Of a DNA stretch of 64,000 bases, positions 54,735 to 64,000 are shown in pieces (the stretch's first letter is position 1; each line of letters begins with the position of its first letter). The notes below the pieces were generated by a model. It made no database searches. It worked only from the letters and a program-made list of their open reading frames with translations, and had not been told where the DNA came from. The position numbers and the translations under genes were made by a program. The DNA lies in NCBI GenBank assembly GCA_942159475.1, contig OW804098.1, positions 9,588,406-9,652,405 of the forward strand. Direction: 5' to 3'. Source of the stretch: Sthenelais limicola. Its lineage: Eukaryota > Annelida > Polychaeta > Phyllodocida > Sigalionidae.

Positions 54735-55198
54735 CTAATATTTAGTCCTCATAACTCGGTTAAACCAACGAGTAGGTGAAACATTAAATAAGGGTGCAAA
54801 ATATATAGTAATAAATACTTTGTTTAGTGAATAGGTTTCGCATCTTATTTTAGCGAGGGAAAAAGAAAAGTTAATTCTACCAATAGCAAGATCATCAGGA
54901 ATAGAGCATATATATGTGTAATGACCCGGTTGTATGTAGAGGAGGAGAGTTTGGTTATAATATAAGACAAGAGCCTCAATATTATTACTCTGATTTATTA
55001 AGACTGAAGTCATGGTGTTGGTAAAATGGCAATGACATGTAAAAGGGTATTTAAAGGTTGGTACAACATGATAATGGTAATCGTATAACAGATAAATACA
55101 GAATTAACACAGCTGTGACACACAGGTCCATCTGGTGTTAAAAGGTTGTAGTTATATGGATATAAGTAGTATATGGAAAGTTCAGTCATGGCACTACA
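54735..55198 (-). repeat. 3' LTR of second Gypsy element (left limit approximate)
   Basis: The right edge is set by TGTAGTGCCATGACTG on the minus strand directly after a polypurine tract. An AATAAA occurs on the minus strand near 54990. The left edge cannot be fixed without the partner LTR. A 92-codon ORF inside it is not considered a gene. Confidence 0.55.
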
Positions 55199-55210
55199 CT
55201 TCCCCCTACC
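55199..55210 (-). promoter_or_regulatory. Polypurine tract
   Basis: GGTAGGGGGAAG on the minus strand immediately before TGTAGTG, the usual plus-strand primer and LTR start. Confidence 0.75.
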
Positions 55211-55957
55211 GGGTTTAAAAGAAATTCATATGATTTCTTTACCATAAGTTATACAAAAATATATAATACCATATCAATAGCATATCTTATATATGACATA
55301 AAGAGAGAAAAATAAGACCGAAACTTGAGGTATTTGTAACGGACCACAAGTAAATATAAAAGAATATAAATGTCAATGTTTTAGACATAATGATACAATA
55401 ATGTTCAGAAAAACTCTGCTTCTGACTTATAAGAAAACGATTAATATTAATAGTATCAAAAATAAACCAAGGTACAGACATGTACCATGCCATCCAGCCT
55501 CGTTAAGACACAGGCACTTAGGAATATAATAATATCTATAATATAAGAATAAATCGCTTCATATTTGTATCGACGGTCCCTCCTTCTCGTACCGATCCCA
55601 ATTACAGCTCCTCAACACGTCCAGCGTAGAAAAGTCTGCTGCTTCTTACAGGACATCAGGACATCAGGTTCGAAACCAATCACTGTTCCAGAGTATAAAT
55701 ATATTTCCACAAATATAGTGAACATAGTCAGTATCCAAAAATGATCATACGAGATAAAACTTATTTTCACTCATATATTAGTCAGAATAAAATTTCATGG
55801 AAAAGGTAAAAATATTTTACCCTAATAATAACCATTGAAGGTATTGAATTCACCTCAAAAAATAAGGCTTCGCAAAAATAGGTAAAGCATTATATTATAA
55901 TGAATAAAACATTTACCCAACTAGAAAGGCTTGATAGCAATATATTTGATTAATTAT
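55211..55957 (-). other. 3' noncoding region of second Gypsy element
   Basis: AT-rich, between the extra ORF and the polypurine tract, with no credible ORF. Confidence 0.5.
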
Positions 55958-57844
55958 TCATACGTGAGTTGTCTCACCCAGCATCATGTCGACTTCTGTC
56001 ATAAATTCAACATTATTTGTTTTATTTGGACTAAGAAAATCTTCAGGCTTCTTAACGGTTAACAAATCTTTTACCAAGTCAGCATTTGCAGATGACGACT
56101 GTTGACCTTGGCGATCTTGTCCAGAGGCAGCTGGAACTTCTTCGTCTACCGACATAGGAGTTTCATCCTTATCGGGAGGTTTACCTACCGCAGCCGACAC
56201 AGGAGGCGATTTAAGCTGCTGAGATGCGACAGCCGATCTTGTCACCTTTGGAATCGTAGCTGTCGGAGGCACCATCGACGATGGACCCGGGGCTACACTA
56301 CTAGCATATGTTAAATGCTTATTAGGGGCCTGAGTGGGCTTCTTAGCAAGAAAATCTTGACTACTAGATGAAGATTGCTTATAGGGAGGCTGAGGGGGCA
56401 TTTCGGCAAGGAAACTTGGATTCCCAGATGTAGAGCTTGAAGCAACTGAAACACTAGACAATTTTGTATTTAACAAAGCCCTGGTTTGCATATTTTTCTC
56501 CCTCAAATAACTAAGGGCAGAAGATGGGGAAGTCATTTTCCTCGTACTGGTACAAGTGGATTTATAAGCTGCAAATTCAGCCTTCACTTTAGCTAACTCG
56601 CTCAAAAGTTGTTGGTTTTGATTTTCTAAGTCCATTACCCTGACTTGTAACTGATCGTTGAGACCTGTAGTCTCCTCTAAAGCTTCTACCAGCGATTCTA
56701 CTTGTTCCTGGCTTCTCATGATTGATGATACCTCTGTAAGAGGCTTTACCATATCGGACATTGCAACAATATAATCTTTTTGGATTCGATCCATCTCCTC
56801 CAAATGTCTGCCACGTTCTAAATCTAAAGAAGCGCCATAATTATAAGTGGCTTCATCGTAAATATGCTTATAATTAGTTAGAGAATCAGCCTCTATATGC
56901 ACACTGGTGGTTACTTGAGCAGAAGAACCTGCTGAGCTAGAACGTCCCAAAGACCATGCATTTGTTGCCGGCAATGGGGCATCAACGAGCTTCTGCTTCT
57001 TCGGAGTCGCACGAGGTGTTCCCGTTGCCACCCCACGATATCCTTCTTGCTTAGCAGTGTCCTCCATCGTTTTCCACATATGTCTGGTCACAGCTAGACT
57101 ATAATGAAATGTTGGGTTAGGTTGAAGAACCCGATCTTTGGAGGTTAATGCCTCCATATATTGGTTGGCCAGAGAATCTGACATACGATGGCGACCAGTA
57201 GGAGAAGTAAGATGGATTACCATTTCTTTCCTCCTGTCGACCACTTTCTGGCATAAATTGTCTGGGCATTCCCAGCCAACAGTCAATGGTGTGTGTTCCT
57301 CACACAAATGTCTTAATAGTGATAATTTAGTTCTAAACATCTTAACACCATAAGTATTTAGGGACTTCGACCTGCAACATGTGAAGGGACACCTCATCCC
57401 AGTTGTATAAATAGAGACGGCCATCTTTAGCTTTAAATCTTGGTCTTCTCTTACTGATAGGCCTTTCTCAGGCAATGTTTTTGTAGGGTCACATAATTTA
57501 GCAAATAAAGCTTCATACTGACCCATTTGATCGTCATCCGTAGTCTCAGGAAGATCGATACATCCATCTCCCTTGGCTGGTAGTACAGGACATATGGAAT
57601 AATCTTCTTTCGGAGTCCAATTCCTCAAATTCCTTTGGAGGATTTTAAATCGCCGGGCTAGGCCATCGTCGGTTCTATTTTCTCTGTAGGATTTCTCATC
57701 CTTTTTTCTATTTTGTCTGCCAGAATCCCTTTGGGGACCTGACGTTGAAGACCTCCTTTCGGAGATATTATCAGGATTAGTAATTACCTCACTAGAGGCA
57801 TATTTGTCATGGGGGTTAGTACTACCTGGCTGTTTGCCAGACAT
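55958..57844 (-). CDS. Extra 3' ORF of Gypsy element: zinc-finger-like, coiled coil
   Basis: 628 residues starting MSGKQPGSTNPHDKY. The N-terminal ~75 residues are polar and basic. About 150-220 hold two Cys/His clusters that look like degenerate C2H2 fingers (CPFTCCRSKS ... LLRHLCEEH; WECPDNLC ... VIHLTSPTGRH). A coiled coil follows (about 330-435, with VESLVEALEETTGLNDQLQV and ENQNQQLLSELAKVKAEF). The C-terminal ~190 residues are Ser/Pro/Gln-rich and low-complexity. No signal peptide or membrane segment, so it is not an env. Product and family are not recognised. It sits where env would be, which suggests an accessory nucleic-acid-binding protein. A host gene captured by or beside the element is the alternative. 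Confidence 0.7.
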   Translation of the reverse strand: MSGKQPGSTNPHDKYASSEVITNPDNISERRSSTSGPQRDSGRQNRKKDEKSYRENRTDDGLARRFKILQRNLRNWTPKEDYSICPVLPAKGDGCIDLPETTDDDQMGQYEALFAKLCDPTKTLPEKGLSVREDQDLKLKMAVSIYTTGMRCPFTCCRSKSLNTYGVKMFRTKLSLLRHLCEEHTPLTVGWECPDNLCQKVVDRRKEMVIHLTSPTGRHRMSDSLANQYMEALTSKDRVLQPNPTFHYSLAVTRHMWKTMEDTAKQEGYRGVATGTPRATPKKQKLVDAPLPATNAWSLGRSSSAGSSAQVTTSVHIEADSLTNYKHIYDEATYNYGASLDLERGRHLEEMDRIQKDYIVAMSDMVKPLTEVSSIMRSQEQVESLVEALEETTGLNDQLQVRVMDLENQNQQLLSELAKVKAEFAAYKSTCTSTRKMTSPSSALSYLREKNMQTRALLNTKLSSVSVASSSTSGNPSFLAEMPPQPPYKQSSSSSQDFLAKKPTQAPNKHLTYASSVAPGPSSMVPPTATIPKVTRSAVASQQLKSPPVSAAVGKPPDKDETPMSVDEEVPAASGQDRQGQQSSSANADLVKDLLTVKKPEDFLSPNKTNNVEFMTEVDMMLGETTHV

Positions 57845-57871
57845 ATCTGAACTCTTGTTTATACTGGATGC

Positions 57872-58696
57872 CTACAAATAAACAAGAAAAATTGTCACCA
57901 ACATAAATAGATAAAATAATAGCAAACGGTGGACAGGTATAAGCATTTAAAATCAGCTTTACAGCCTATAATTCCCACAAAATCACATATGTTGCCATTT
58001 TCCATAGGGTTCAATAGTGCCTGAGTTGAAATACGCTTCCTCTGACGTCCGCGCTTTTAGATATACCCAAACCATGTTAAAATGATGCTACACGTGCCCA
58101 TAGAGCTCCATACTGATTGAGTCGTACACATTTCTCTGTTTGAGTCGAACACTTTCAGAGCGCGGAGAAGCGAAGTCTTGTCATTCTCCATAGAGCGCAG
58201 TGCTGTACGAGTCGTACACCTGCTTACTCCGACGTCCGCGCTTTTGACTAACACCACTCAGTACGCTGAGAGAGCGGCAGTGTTCCCTGAGCACGAGCCC
58301 GCACACACGGTGACCCAAAGGCACGGTCGCTCGGTCTAATCAATGCCGTATAACTCTACCTTCAAGTATGAACACCACACATTGAATATATGTCTACCAA
58401 TGATTATATTCCTACCTATCAGGTGAAGTATGGCAAAATAATACGATATATTCATGTAAATACATATCACAACAATAGCAAGAAATAACGGCGAGTCATT
58501 CCCCCTAAAGCATGACCTATAAACCACCTCGTGAACGTACCATGAATGTATATTCATAGAGTTCACTCATACCGGTGTCTTCAGAATTGGGAGATAATTT
58601 AGAAGTTATCAACCCAACTATAACATATGACATATATCACAATAGCTGCTGGAATATAAAGTAAATGACATATCCTAGGATTAGCATGTAACTTAC
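57872..58696 (-). other. Candidate intron upstream of extra ORF
   Basis: On the minus strand AACT/GTAAGT at 58697/58696 is a strong donor. TTTATTTGTAG/GC at 57872/57871 is a good acceptor, 27 nt before the ORF's ATG. Splicing would remove ~825 nt and place a short untranslated exon before the ORF. The intervening region has no ORF of interest; it includes repeated GACGTCCGCGCTTTT and GAGTCGTACAC motifs (58020-58260). Confidence 0.45.
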
Positions 58697-59197
58697 AGTT
58701 CTTCCAGATTGCTTTGAAGGAGTTTGTATGCTCGAGCTCCGATATGTCTTAAGCCTTCGAGCAGAAATCGTCTTCTGACTGGGAGGTAGAATAGTACCCA
58801 GAAACCTCCGCCCAGGGCTCTGATGTATGCATTGTCAATGTGATTTACATATTAAATTGTTGTTTGTATTTATAACAATTCGATTGGAAAATAATGTAAT
58901 GACTTTGCCGAGTCAATAAGGCTTAATCCTAACTCGTTATAGAGCGGCCTGACATATCAGAGCCTAACAAGGCAAATCACACATATAAATATTAAAAAAG
59001 ATTATCCGGTCTGTATAGGGTTCTGTGATGATCCTTACGCTTCTCAGATCAATCAACAGAGACTTCTCGTTGTGTTTTATTATAACTTCTCATCGACAGT
59101 GAAGTCTGTGGATGATAATAAATTCCCAATAAAAAATAAATTTCATCATGGGAGAACAATTACTACCAGACCTACACCAATGGTTGCTATAACCAAG
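58697..59197 (-). other. Spacer between pol and extra ORF
   Basis: No ORF. It may hold the 5' untranslated exon of the extra ORF (just right of 58697). Nothing else was recognised. Confidence 0.4.
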
Positions 59198-62100
59198 CTA
59201 TAGGCATGACGAATAGCGATCAGGAATTTTTATTTCCCTTTTTCCTTCACCTCTCTTCTTAGGAACAATATTCATATTTTTCCCATCTTCTGGATTAATT
59301 TTAACGTGTGATTTTCTACGTGAGATAGCATGTTTCTTACCTTTGCCACGAGGTTTCTTGATTTTATTATTCTCAACTACATCGGACTTAGGCGGTTTCT
59401 TGGGAGGTCTGCCTCTTTTCCTGGCCAGATCAGGTTTCAAGCTAGAAATATAATCTGAAATTTCCTGACCAGGAGATACTTTTCCTCCTTCTACCCTGAT
59501 AACATCCCTACCTATTTCACGTAGGTTTTCAACTTCAGGCGAATTATGAAGATTGGCTGTAGGTCGCAAACCATCTGTCGACGTAGGGTCCACAGCAGTC
59601 TTCAAATAATCACCATTCCATCGAACTTCTCCTCTAGATGTTGATAGGAGGTATGTATGATAGTTTATTTTACTAATAATTTTGAAAGGGCCATCCCATT
59701 TAGCCCCATATTTATTGCTGGCGATAGGTGGATAATATCTATATACCCATTCACCCTCAGAAAAATTCCTGAGTCGTTTGCGACGATCATATGATCTTTT
59801 CTGAGCAACTGATGTTAAATTCAATTTATCCCGAGCAAAAGCATGGCCTTCTCTCAGCTGTTTTCTCAATTGTTCAAGGAATACACTGGGAGAAGTTAAA
59901 TCCAACCCTCCTCGAGGAACACCAAAAATCAAATCAGCTGGGGTATAAGCTTCATCACCAAATATTAATGAATATGGCGTACATCCAGTGCTGGCATGTA
60001 CACTTGTATTAAACGCACTTACTATACAGGGAATTAATGTGTCCCATTTTTCAGACCCATAATCTATATAGCAAGATAATTGTTCGACTAAAACTCGATT
60101 TATTCTTTCTGCCTGGCCATTACAGCGGGGTGTATAGGGATTAGTATGTTGCTTATTTATATCAAATATTCGACACAATTCCCTCATTACCCCACCTTCA
60201 AATTCTGGGGCCCCATCGGTATGGATAGCATTGGGAGCTCCAAATCGTAGGATCCATTCTTTGAATATAGTCCAGGCAACTGTTTCTGCCTTATGATCAG
60301 GTAGACAATAAGCTTCAGACCATTTAGAAAAATAATCTGAAACAACTAATACACAAATATTACCAGTTGTGCTTCTCTTAAAGCCACTCAAGACATCCAT
60401 ACAAATGCGAGAAAATCGCTCACCTGCCAGATCCTTCGTCAAGGGTGAAGTATTAGTTCCAGACCTTGTTTTCCTAGTCGAACATGCTTCACACATCTTA
60501 ATCCAACGACTGATAGAGCCTTTTAGACCTGGCCAGTAGTATCGTTGCTTGATAGCTGTATAAGTCCTGAAATTACCAAAATGTCCAGCACAAGCTGGAC
60601 CATGGTGTCGATCGAATATCCCTCTTCTACTGTCTATAGGAACCACGATTCTACTAAATAGCTTACCAGACGAGGGTTGTCTCCATCTTACACATAATAA
60701 ATTATTAAAAATAACCAAATCATTCTTCTTCCCTAATATAGCCCGAAAATCATTACTTTCTGCACTGGAATCTTCAGGCCAGGGAAGGGTTTTATTCACA
60801 TACATAATAATACGTTTGGTATCTGGATCCAACGTTTGTTTCTCTAACAGACCCAATGGTTTGACTGGGACCTGTTCCATGATTTTAGCAGCAGCTATCA
60901 CAGCATTATGAGCCCCACAATCCGTACAATCTTCCCTCTTACACCTACTATACGGTATTCGTGAGAGAGAATCTGCGTTGATATGGCGACGACCAGGCCT
61001 ATGCTGTATCACACCAGGAGCAGTGATATTATACAATTGTAATGTCATAAGCCATCTAGCTAACATATGTTCAGGTTCTTTAAAACCTATTAACCAAGTA
61101 AGGGAAGCATGGTCAGTTCTTATAATGAAATCTCCCCCTAAGATATAATTCTTAAATTTTCCAGAATATATGACGACAGCCAATAATTCACGATAAGTTG
61201 TGCAATAATTCCTTTGCGATTTACTGAAAGAATTGCTGGCATAAGCGATGACTTTTTCCACCCCATTTTGTTCCTGAGATAGTATTCCAGCCATACATTT
61301 ACCACTGGCATCTGTATCGATAATATATCTGCCTTCTGGAGATGGATAAGCTAAAACTGGAGAATTTGTCAAAGCCACTTTTGTTCGAGCAAAAGCATCT
61401 TCACATTCAGGGGTCCAGTTTACCTTAAATTTAACTTTCTTAGACGATTGTTTGACAATGTCCTGAATAGGATATATTAAGTCAGCAAATTTATTAATGA
61501 ACTGACGATAATAAGAGGCAAATCCTATGAAAGATCTTACCTCCTTCACCGTTTTTGGCTGTGGCCAGTTCAAAACAACTTTTACTTTTTCTGGGTCGGC
61601 TCTTATGCCTTCCTCAGAGACCACTCTACCCAGGAATTCAACTTTTCGTTGGAATAATTTGCATTTCTTAGGTTTTAATTTTAACCCATAATTTCTCAAT
61701 CTGGCAAAAACACTGTCTAGATTATTCAGCATCTCGTTCAATGTTTTGCCAAATATGATTACATCGTCCAAGTAGACTAGGCAGATCTTATTTACCAAGC
61801 CTCTTAACATTTTGTTCATCATCTTTTGAAAAGTAGCTGGAGCATTGCAGAGTCCAAATGCCATTACCTTGAACTGGTATAACCCAGAAGCAGTAATAAA
61901 TGCAGTTTTTTCTCTGCTAGATTCATCCATGGCAACTTGCCAGTAGCCACTTTCAAGATCTAACGTACAAAACCAGGTATTTCCACCCAATGCTTCTAGA
62001 CAATCGTCTATTCTTGGTAAAGGATAACTGTCCTTTTTAGTAACGCTATTTAATTTTCTGTAGTCGACACAAAAACGGATGGTATTGTCTTTTTTGTTGA

Positions 62101-63502
62101 CCATAACTATAGGAGATGACCAAGGGCTATCACTTTCTTCTATTACCCCCTGTTCTAACATTTTTTTAACCTGCTCCTCGGCGACTTCTCTCTTCCTAGG
62201 AGCTTGTCTTCGATATGCCTGTTTAATAGGTCTAGCATCGCCAGTGTCTACCACATGGGTAGTCATCGACGTATAACCTAATGTTTCTCCAGGGAGACGA
62301 AAAACGTCCTTATTCCTAAGAATCATTTCCTTTAAAATATTAATTTCTTGGTCACTCTTAACGTGAGAACCATTTATTAATTTTTCCAGACTGGAGGTAT
62401 CGACTGGATTATTTTCTTCTATTTTAGTCGCTGAAACAAAACAATCAGTGATATTATTAGGAGAGACCTCCTGTAATGAATTTTCATCGGCTTCAAAAAC
62501 ATATCCAATAGGAATATTCTTTTTCAGACGAATTGGTAAGGCAGTGGGGTTGCAGATAGGGATCTTCGCAATTTTAGAGTTATATAAATAAGTATTTAAC
62601 CCACCAAAGATTTCCCCATTTTCCCCTTCCACTTCTGGCTCTACCACATAGGCACGATCGGTGGGTAGATTTCCCAAGGTAACATCAACAACCATAATGG
62701 CAAATGCTCCTATATGGACCTCTTTTTTCACATTAGCTGTTCCCAAAGCCCCTTTACGAAGGCAATTTATATTTTCTTTACCATCATTCAAGGACAACCG
62801 ACCCGGCCAAGCGATTCCGCATTTAAATCGCCAGGTAAAATCCATACCTAAAATAGCTTGATCGCCATCTAGGTGGGAGACTACCAAACAGGCATTTTTG
62901 TATATTTTGCCTCCAATATTCAATTCAAATATAGCATAACCCAGTGTTTCAATAGGTCCACTTGCTAAAGGTTTAATCCTCATCCGTGAAGCGTACAGAG
63001 GAGGTTTGCAAGCGAGCGAATCATAGAATTCTTTAGAAACCAGGCTGGTTTGAGCCCCAGTATCATAGAGAAATTCTCCTCGCATCTCACCAATAGAAAC
63101 AGGTACATACCATCGCATTTTTACCAATAAAGGTGTTAAATGAATCAAAGTTTCAGATTCTTCACATGGGTCCGTTAGTATAGACACTTTTACATCTCCA
63201 TCGTCGCTTTGTATGGCGCTGATTAGAGCAAGGTCACAAGCATCGTCGCCCCTCCTACCTGAAGTATCCATATCCAAGATATTAGGTGGAGAAAATAACT
63301 TACTTTTCACTGTCGGCTGGGCTTCATATACAACATCAGGTTCAAGCGATTGGCCAAACGCTTTTTCTTCCTTGTGTACAATCCATCCATTCCCATCAGA
63401 ATCACCACTCTGAGGATGATATATAGTTTCTGGGTATTCGTCACAATTGTTTTCACAATTGATAATATTCATAGGGCCCAGGGCCTCAGCTGCGCTTCTC
63501 AC
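59198..63502 (-). CDS. pol: Pol polyprotein of second Gypsy element
   Basis: 1434 residues counted from a GTG at 63502. The frame is open back to the gag stop, so the true start is uncertain. Protease DTGA (147-150) with ILGMDF (217-222); RT with VMVNKKDN (467-473), LDLESGYW (514-521) and YLDD (577-580); RNase H DTDASG (729-734) and TDHA (796-799); integrase zinc domain H967, H974, C1004, C1007; catalytic D1036, D1096 and E1132 with 35 residues between the last two. The C-terminus carries an AT-hook-like RKRGRPPKKPPK and a long basic tail instead of a chromodomain. Catalytic residues are intact. The element differs clearly from the one at 20362-30650. Confidence 0.95.
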   Translation of the reverse strand: MRSAAEALGPMNIINCENNCDEYPETIYHPQSGDSDGNGWIVHKEEKAFGQSLEPDVVYEAQPTVKSKLFSPPNILDMDTSGRRGDDACDLALISAIQSDDGDVKVSILTDPCEESETLIHLTPLLVKMRWYVPVSIGEMRGEFLYDTGAQTSLVSKEFYDSLACKPPLYASRMRIKPLASGPIETLGYAIFELNIGGKIYKNACLVVSHLDGDQAILGMDFTWRFKCGIAWPGRLSLNDGKENINCLRKGALGTANVKKEVHIGAFAIMVVDVTLGNLPTDRAYVVEPEVEGENGEIFGGLNTYLYNSKIAKIPICNPTALPIRLKKNIPIGYVFEADENSLQEVSPNNITDCFVSATKIEENNPVDTSSLEKLINGSHVKSDQEINILKEMILRNKDVFRLPGETLGYTSMTTHVVDTGDARPIKQAYRRQAPRKREVAEEQVKKMLEQGVIEESDSPWSSPIVMVNKKDNTIRFCVDYRKLNSVTKKDSYPLPRIDDCLEALGGNTWFCTLDLESGYWQVAMDESSREKTAFITASGLYQFKVMAFGLCNAPATFQKMMNKMLRGLVNKICLVYLDDVIIFGKTLNEMLNNLDSVFARLRNYGLKLKPKKCKLFQRKVEFLGRVVSEEGIRADPEKVKVVLNWPQPKTVKEVRSFIGFASYYRQFINKFADLIYPIQDIVKQSSKKVKFKVNWTPECEDAFARTKVALTNSPVLAYPSPEGRYIIDTDASGKCMAGILSQEQNGVEKVIAYASNSFSKSQRNYCTTYRELLAVVIYSGKFKNYILGGDFIIRTDHASLTWLIGFKEPEHMLARWLMTLQLYNITAPGVIQHRPGRRHINADSLSRIPYSRCKREDCTDCGAHNAVIAAAKIMEQVPVKPLGLLEKQTLDPDTKRIIMYVNKTLPWPEDSSAESNDFRAILGKKNDLVIFNNLLCVRWRQPSSGKLFSRIVVPIDSRRGIFDRHHGPACAGHFGNFRTYTAIKQRYYWPGLKGSISRWIKMCEACSTRKTRSGTNTSPLTKDLAGERFSRICMDVLSGFKRSTTGNICVLVVSDYFSKWSEAYCLPDHKAETVAWTIFKEWILRFGAPNAIHTDGAPEFEGGVMRELCRIFDINKQHTNPYTPRCNGQAERINRVLVEQLSCYIDYGSEKWDTLIPCIVSAFNTSVHASTGCTPYSLIFGDEAYTPADLIFGVPRGGLDLTSPSVFLEQLRKQLREGHAFARDKLNLTSVAQKRSYDRRKRLRNFSEGEWVYRYYPPIASNKYGAKWDGPFKIISKINYHTYLLSTSRGEVRWNGDYLKTAVDPTSTDGLRPTANLHNSPEVENLREIGRDVIRVEGGKVSPGQEISDYISSLKPDLARKRGRPPKKPPKSDVVENNKIKKPRGKGKKHAISRRKSHVKINPEDGKNMNIVPKKRGEGKREIKIPDRYSSCL

Positions 63503-63535
63503 TGAGACCCCACAGCTTTTCCCTGGTCCCTTTCT

Positions 63536-64000
63536 TTAGCTCTTTTTTCCTTGCATTGTTGATGTAAGGCTAATACCTCTGGACATTTCCATTTTCCATA
63601 CGAGAGAAGGTTCATCTTTTTCTGTCGACACTGCAGCCAAACTAACTTGTTTAGCCTCTTTTCCTTGGAAAGAAACCAAATTAGTTGGCATTTGATCTAA
63701 TAAGGAGGATCGCATTTCATTCGACCCTCCAGCACATCTCATTTGATGAGCTATGTCGACAGCTATCTGTAGAGTACTGGGCTTATAATATTTCACCCAA
63801 AAAGCGATGAATTTGTCTCGTAGACCCTCACCAAAGAGCATGATTGTTTTCAGCCTAAGATTTTCTGGATATTCATTATAGGCCTTTCTACACAAATCGA
63901 TTAAACTCTCAGCATAATGCTGAAAAGTTTCATCTTTTTGCTGGACCCTGGTTTCATATTCTCTAATTCTGTCCTGCGGAGTTTTCTCATCAAGCTGACA
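63536..64000 (-). CDS. gag: Gag, 3' part, second Gypsy element (runs off window)
   Basis: The reading frame is open from the window edge to TAA at 63536-63538. It includes a capsid-type stretch (FGEGLRDKFIAFWVKYYKP, then a Met/Cys-containing helix). The usual basic CCHC knuckle is not seen. Pol follows in the same frame directly after the stop. In the +1 frame the same DNA encodes KWKCPEVLALHQQCKEKR and runs open past the gag stop to about 63499. That frame may hold the true gag C-terminus, so a small frameshift or unusual gag-pol linkage is possible here. Confidence 0.7.
   Translation of the reverse strand, partial: CQLDEKTPQDRIREYETRVQQKDETFQHYAESLIDLCRKAYNEYPENLRLKTIMLFGEGLRDKFIAFWVKYYKPSTLQIAVDIAHQMRCAGGSNEMRSSLLDQMPTNLVSFQGKEAKQVSLAAVSTEKDEPSLVWKMEMSRGISLTSTMQGKKS

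Larger units (their letters stand above)
54735..64000 (-). mobile_element. Second Ty3/Gypsy element, cut by window edge
   Basis: Minus-strand order: gag (running off the right edge), pol, ~1.35 kb spacer, an extra ORF, 3' noncoding region, polypurine tract and 3' LTR. The 5' LTR lies beyond 64000, so the target duplication and LTR divergence cannot be judged. The left limit is inferred, where the LINE remnant ends. Confidence 0.8.

Overview
The window is eukaryotic nuclear DNA. It is AT-rich and has long noncoding stretches, three large intron-free host ORFs, and retrotransposons and MITE-like elements of metazoan type. The set of elements (Ty3/Gypsy with a fusion-type env, a LINE with an esterase ORF, short TIR elements) and an expanded family of cytosolic LRR-only proteins fit a marine invertebrate, probably a lophotrochozoan. 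This is an inference; no taxonomic marker gene is present.

Host layer. A segment with one LRR gene has been duplicated. Gene A (minus, 4225-7368) lies in a copy running from about 2946 to 13430. Gene B lies in a second copy ending near 39574. Gene C (minus, 40676-43846) lies in a third copy beginning near 39575 and continuing past a LINE to about 53090. Genes A and C are intact ORFs of 1047 and 1056 residues made almost wholly of ribonuclease-inhibitor-type LRRs. Gene B is split in two (30651-32282 and 18855-20361) by a 10.3-kb retroelement. The copies share a 19-bp minisatellite beyond the gene 3' end and act as empty-site controls for many insertions.

Mobile layer. (1) 20362-30650: a complete env-bearing Ty3/Gypsy retroelement on the minus strand. 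It has 620-bp LTRs differing at one base, a 4-bp ACCT target duplication, a primer site, gag, pol in the -1 frame after an AAACCCC slippery heptamer, and a baculovirus-F-like env. (2) About 44869-51560: an apparently full-length LINE on the plus strand with an unusual architecture. ORF1 (coiled coil, RRM-like, NADAR domain) is followed by a separate SGNH-hydrolase ORF, an unexplained 181-residue ORF, and an endonuclease/reverse-transcriptase ORF. (3) About 54.7-64 kb: a second Ty3/Gypsy element on the minus strand, cut by the window edge, with a gag fragment, pol, and an extra 3' ORF carrying zinc-finger-like and coiled-coil regions that may be made from a spliced mRNA. (4) Many non-autonomous elements: a ~410-bp MITE family (seven copies), a 235-bp MITE family, a 209-bp TA-flanked MITE, a 2.7-kb TIR element, a ~1.35-kb TIR element, a retroposon with an (AAC)n tail, and three long foldback repeats.

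The most unusual item is the LINE that carries a predicted NAD/ADP-ribose-linked (NADAR) domain in ORF1 plus an SGNH hydrolase. The clearest recent event is the near-identical-LTR retroelement splitting LRR gene B, with a possible gene-conversion tract ending at the insertion point. No tRNA, rRNA or CRISPR array was recognised.
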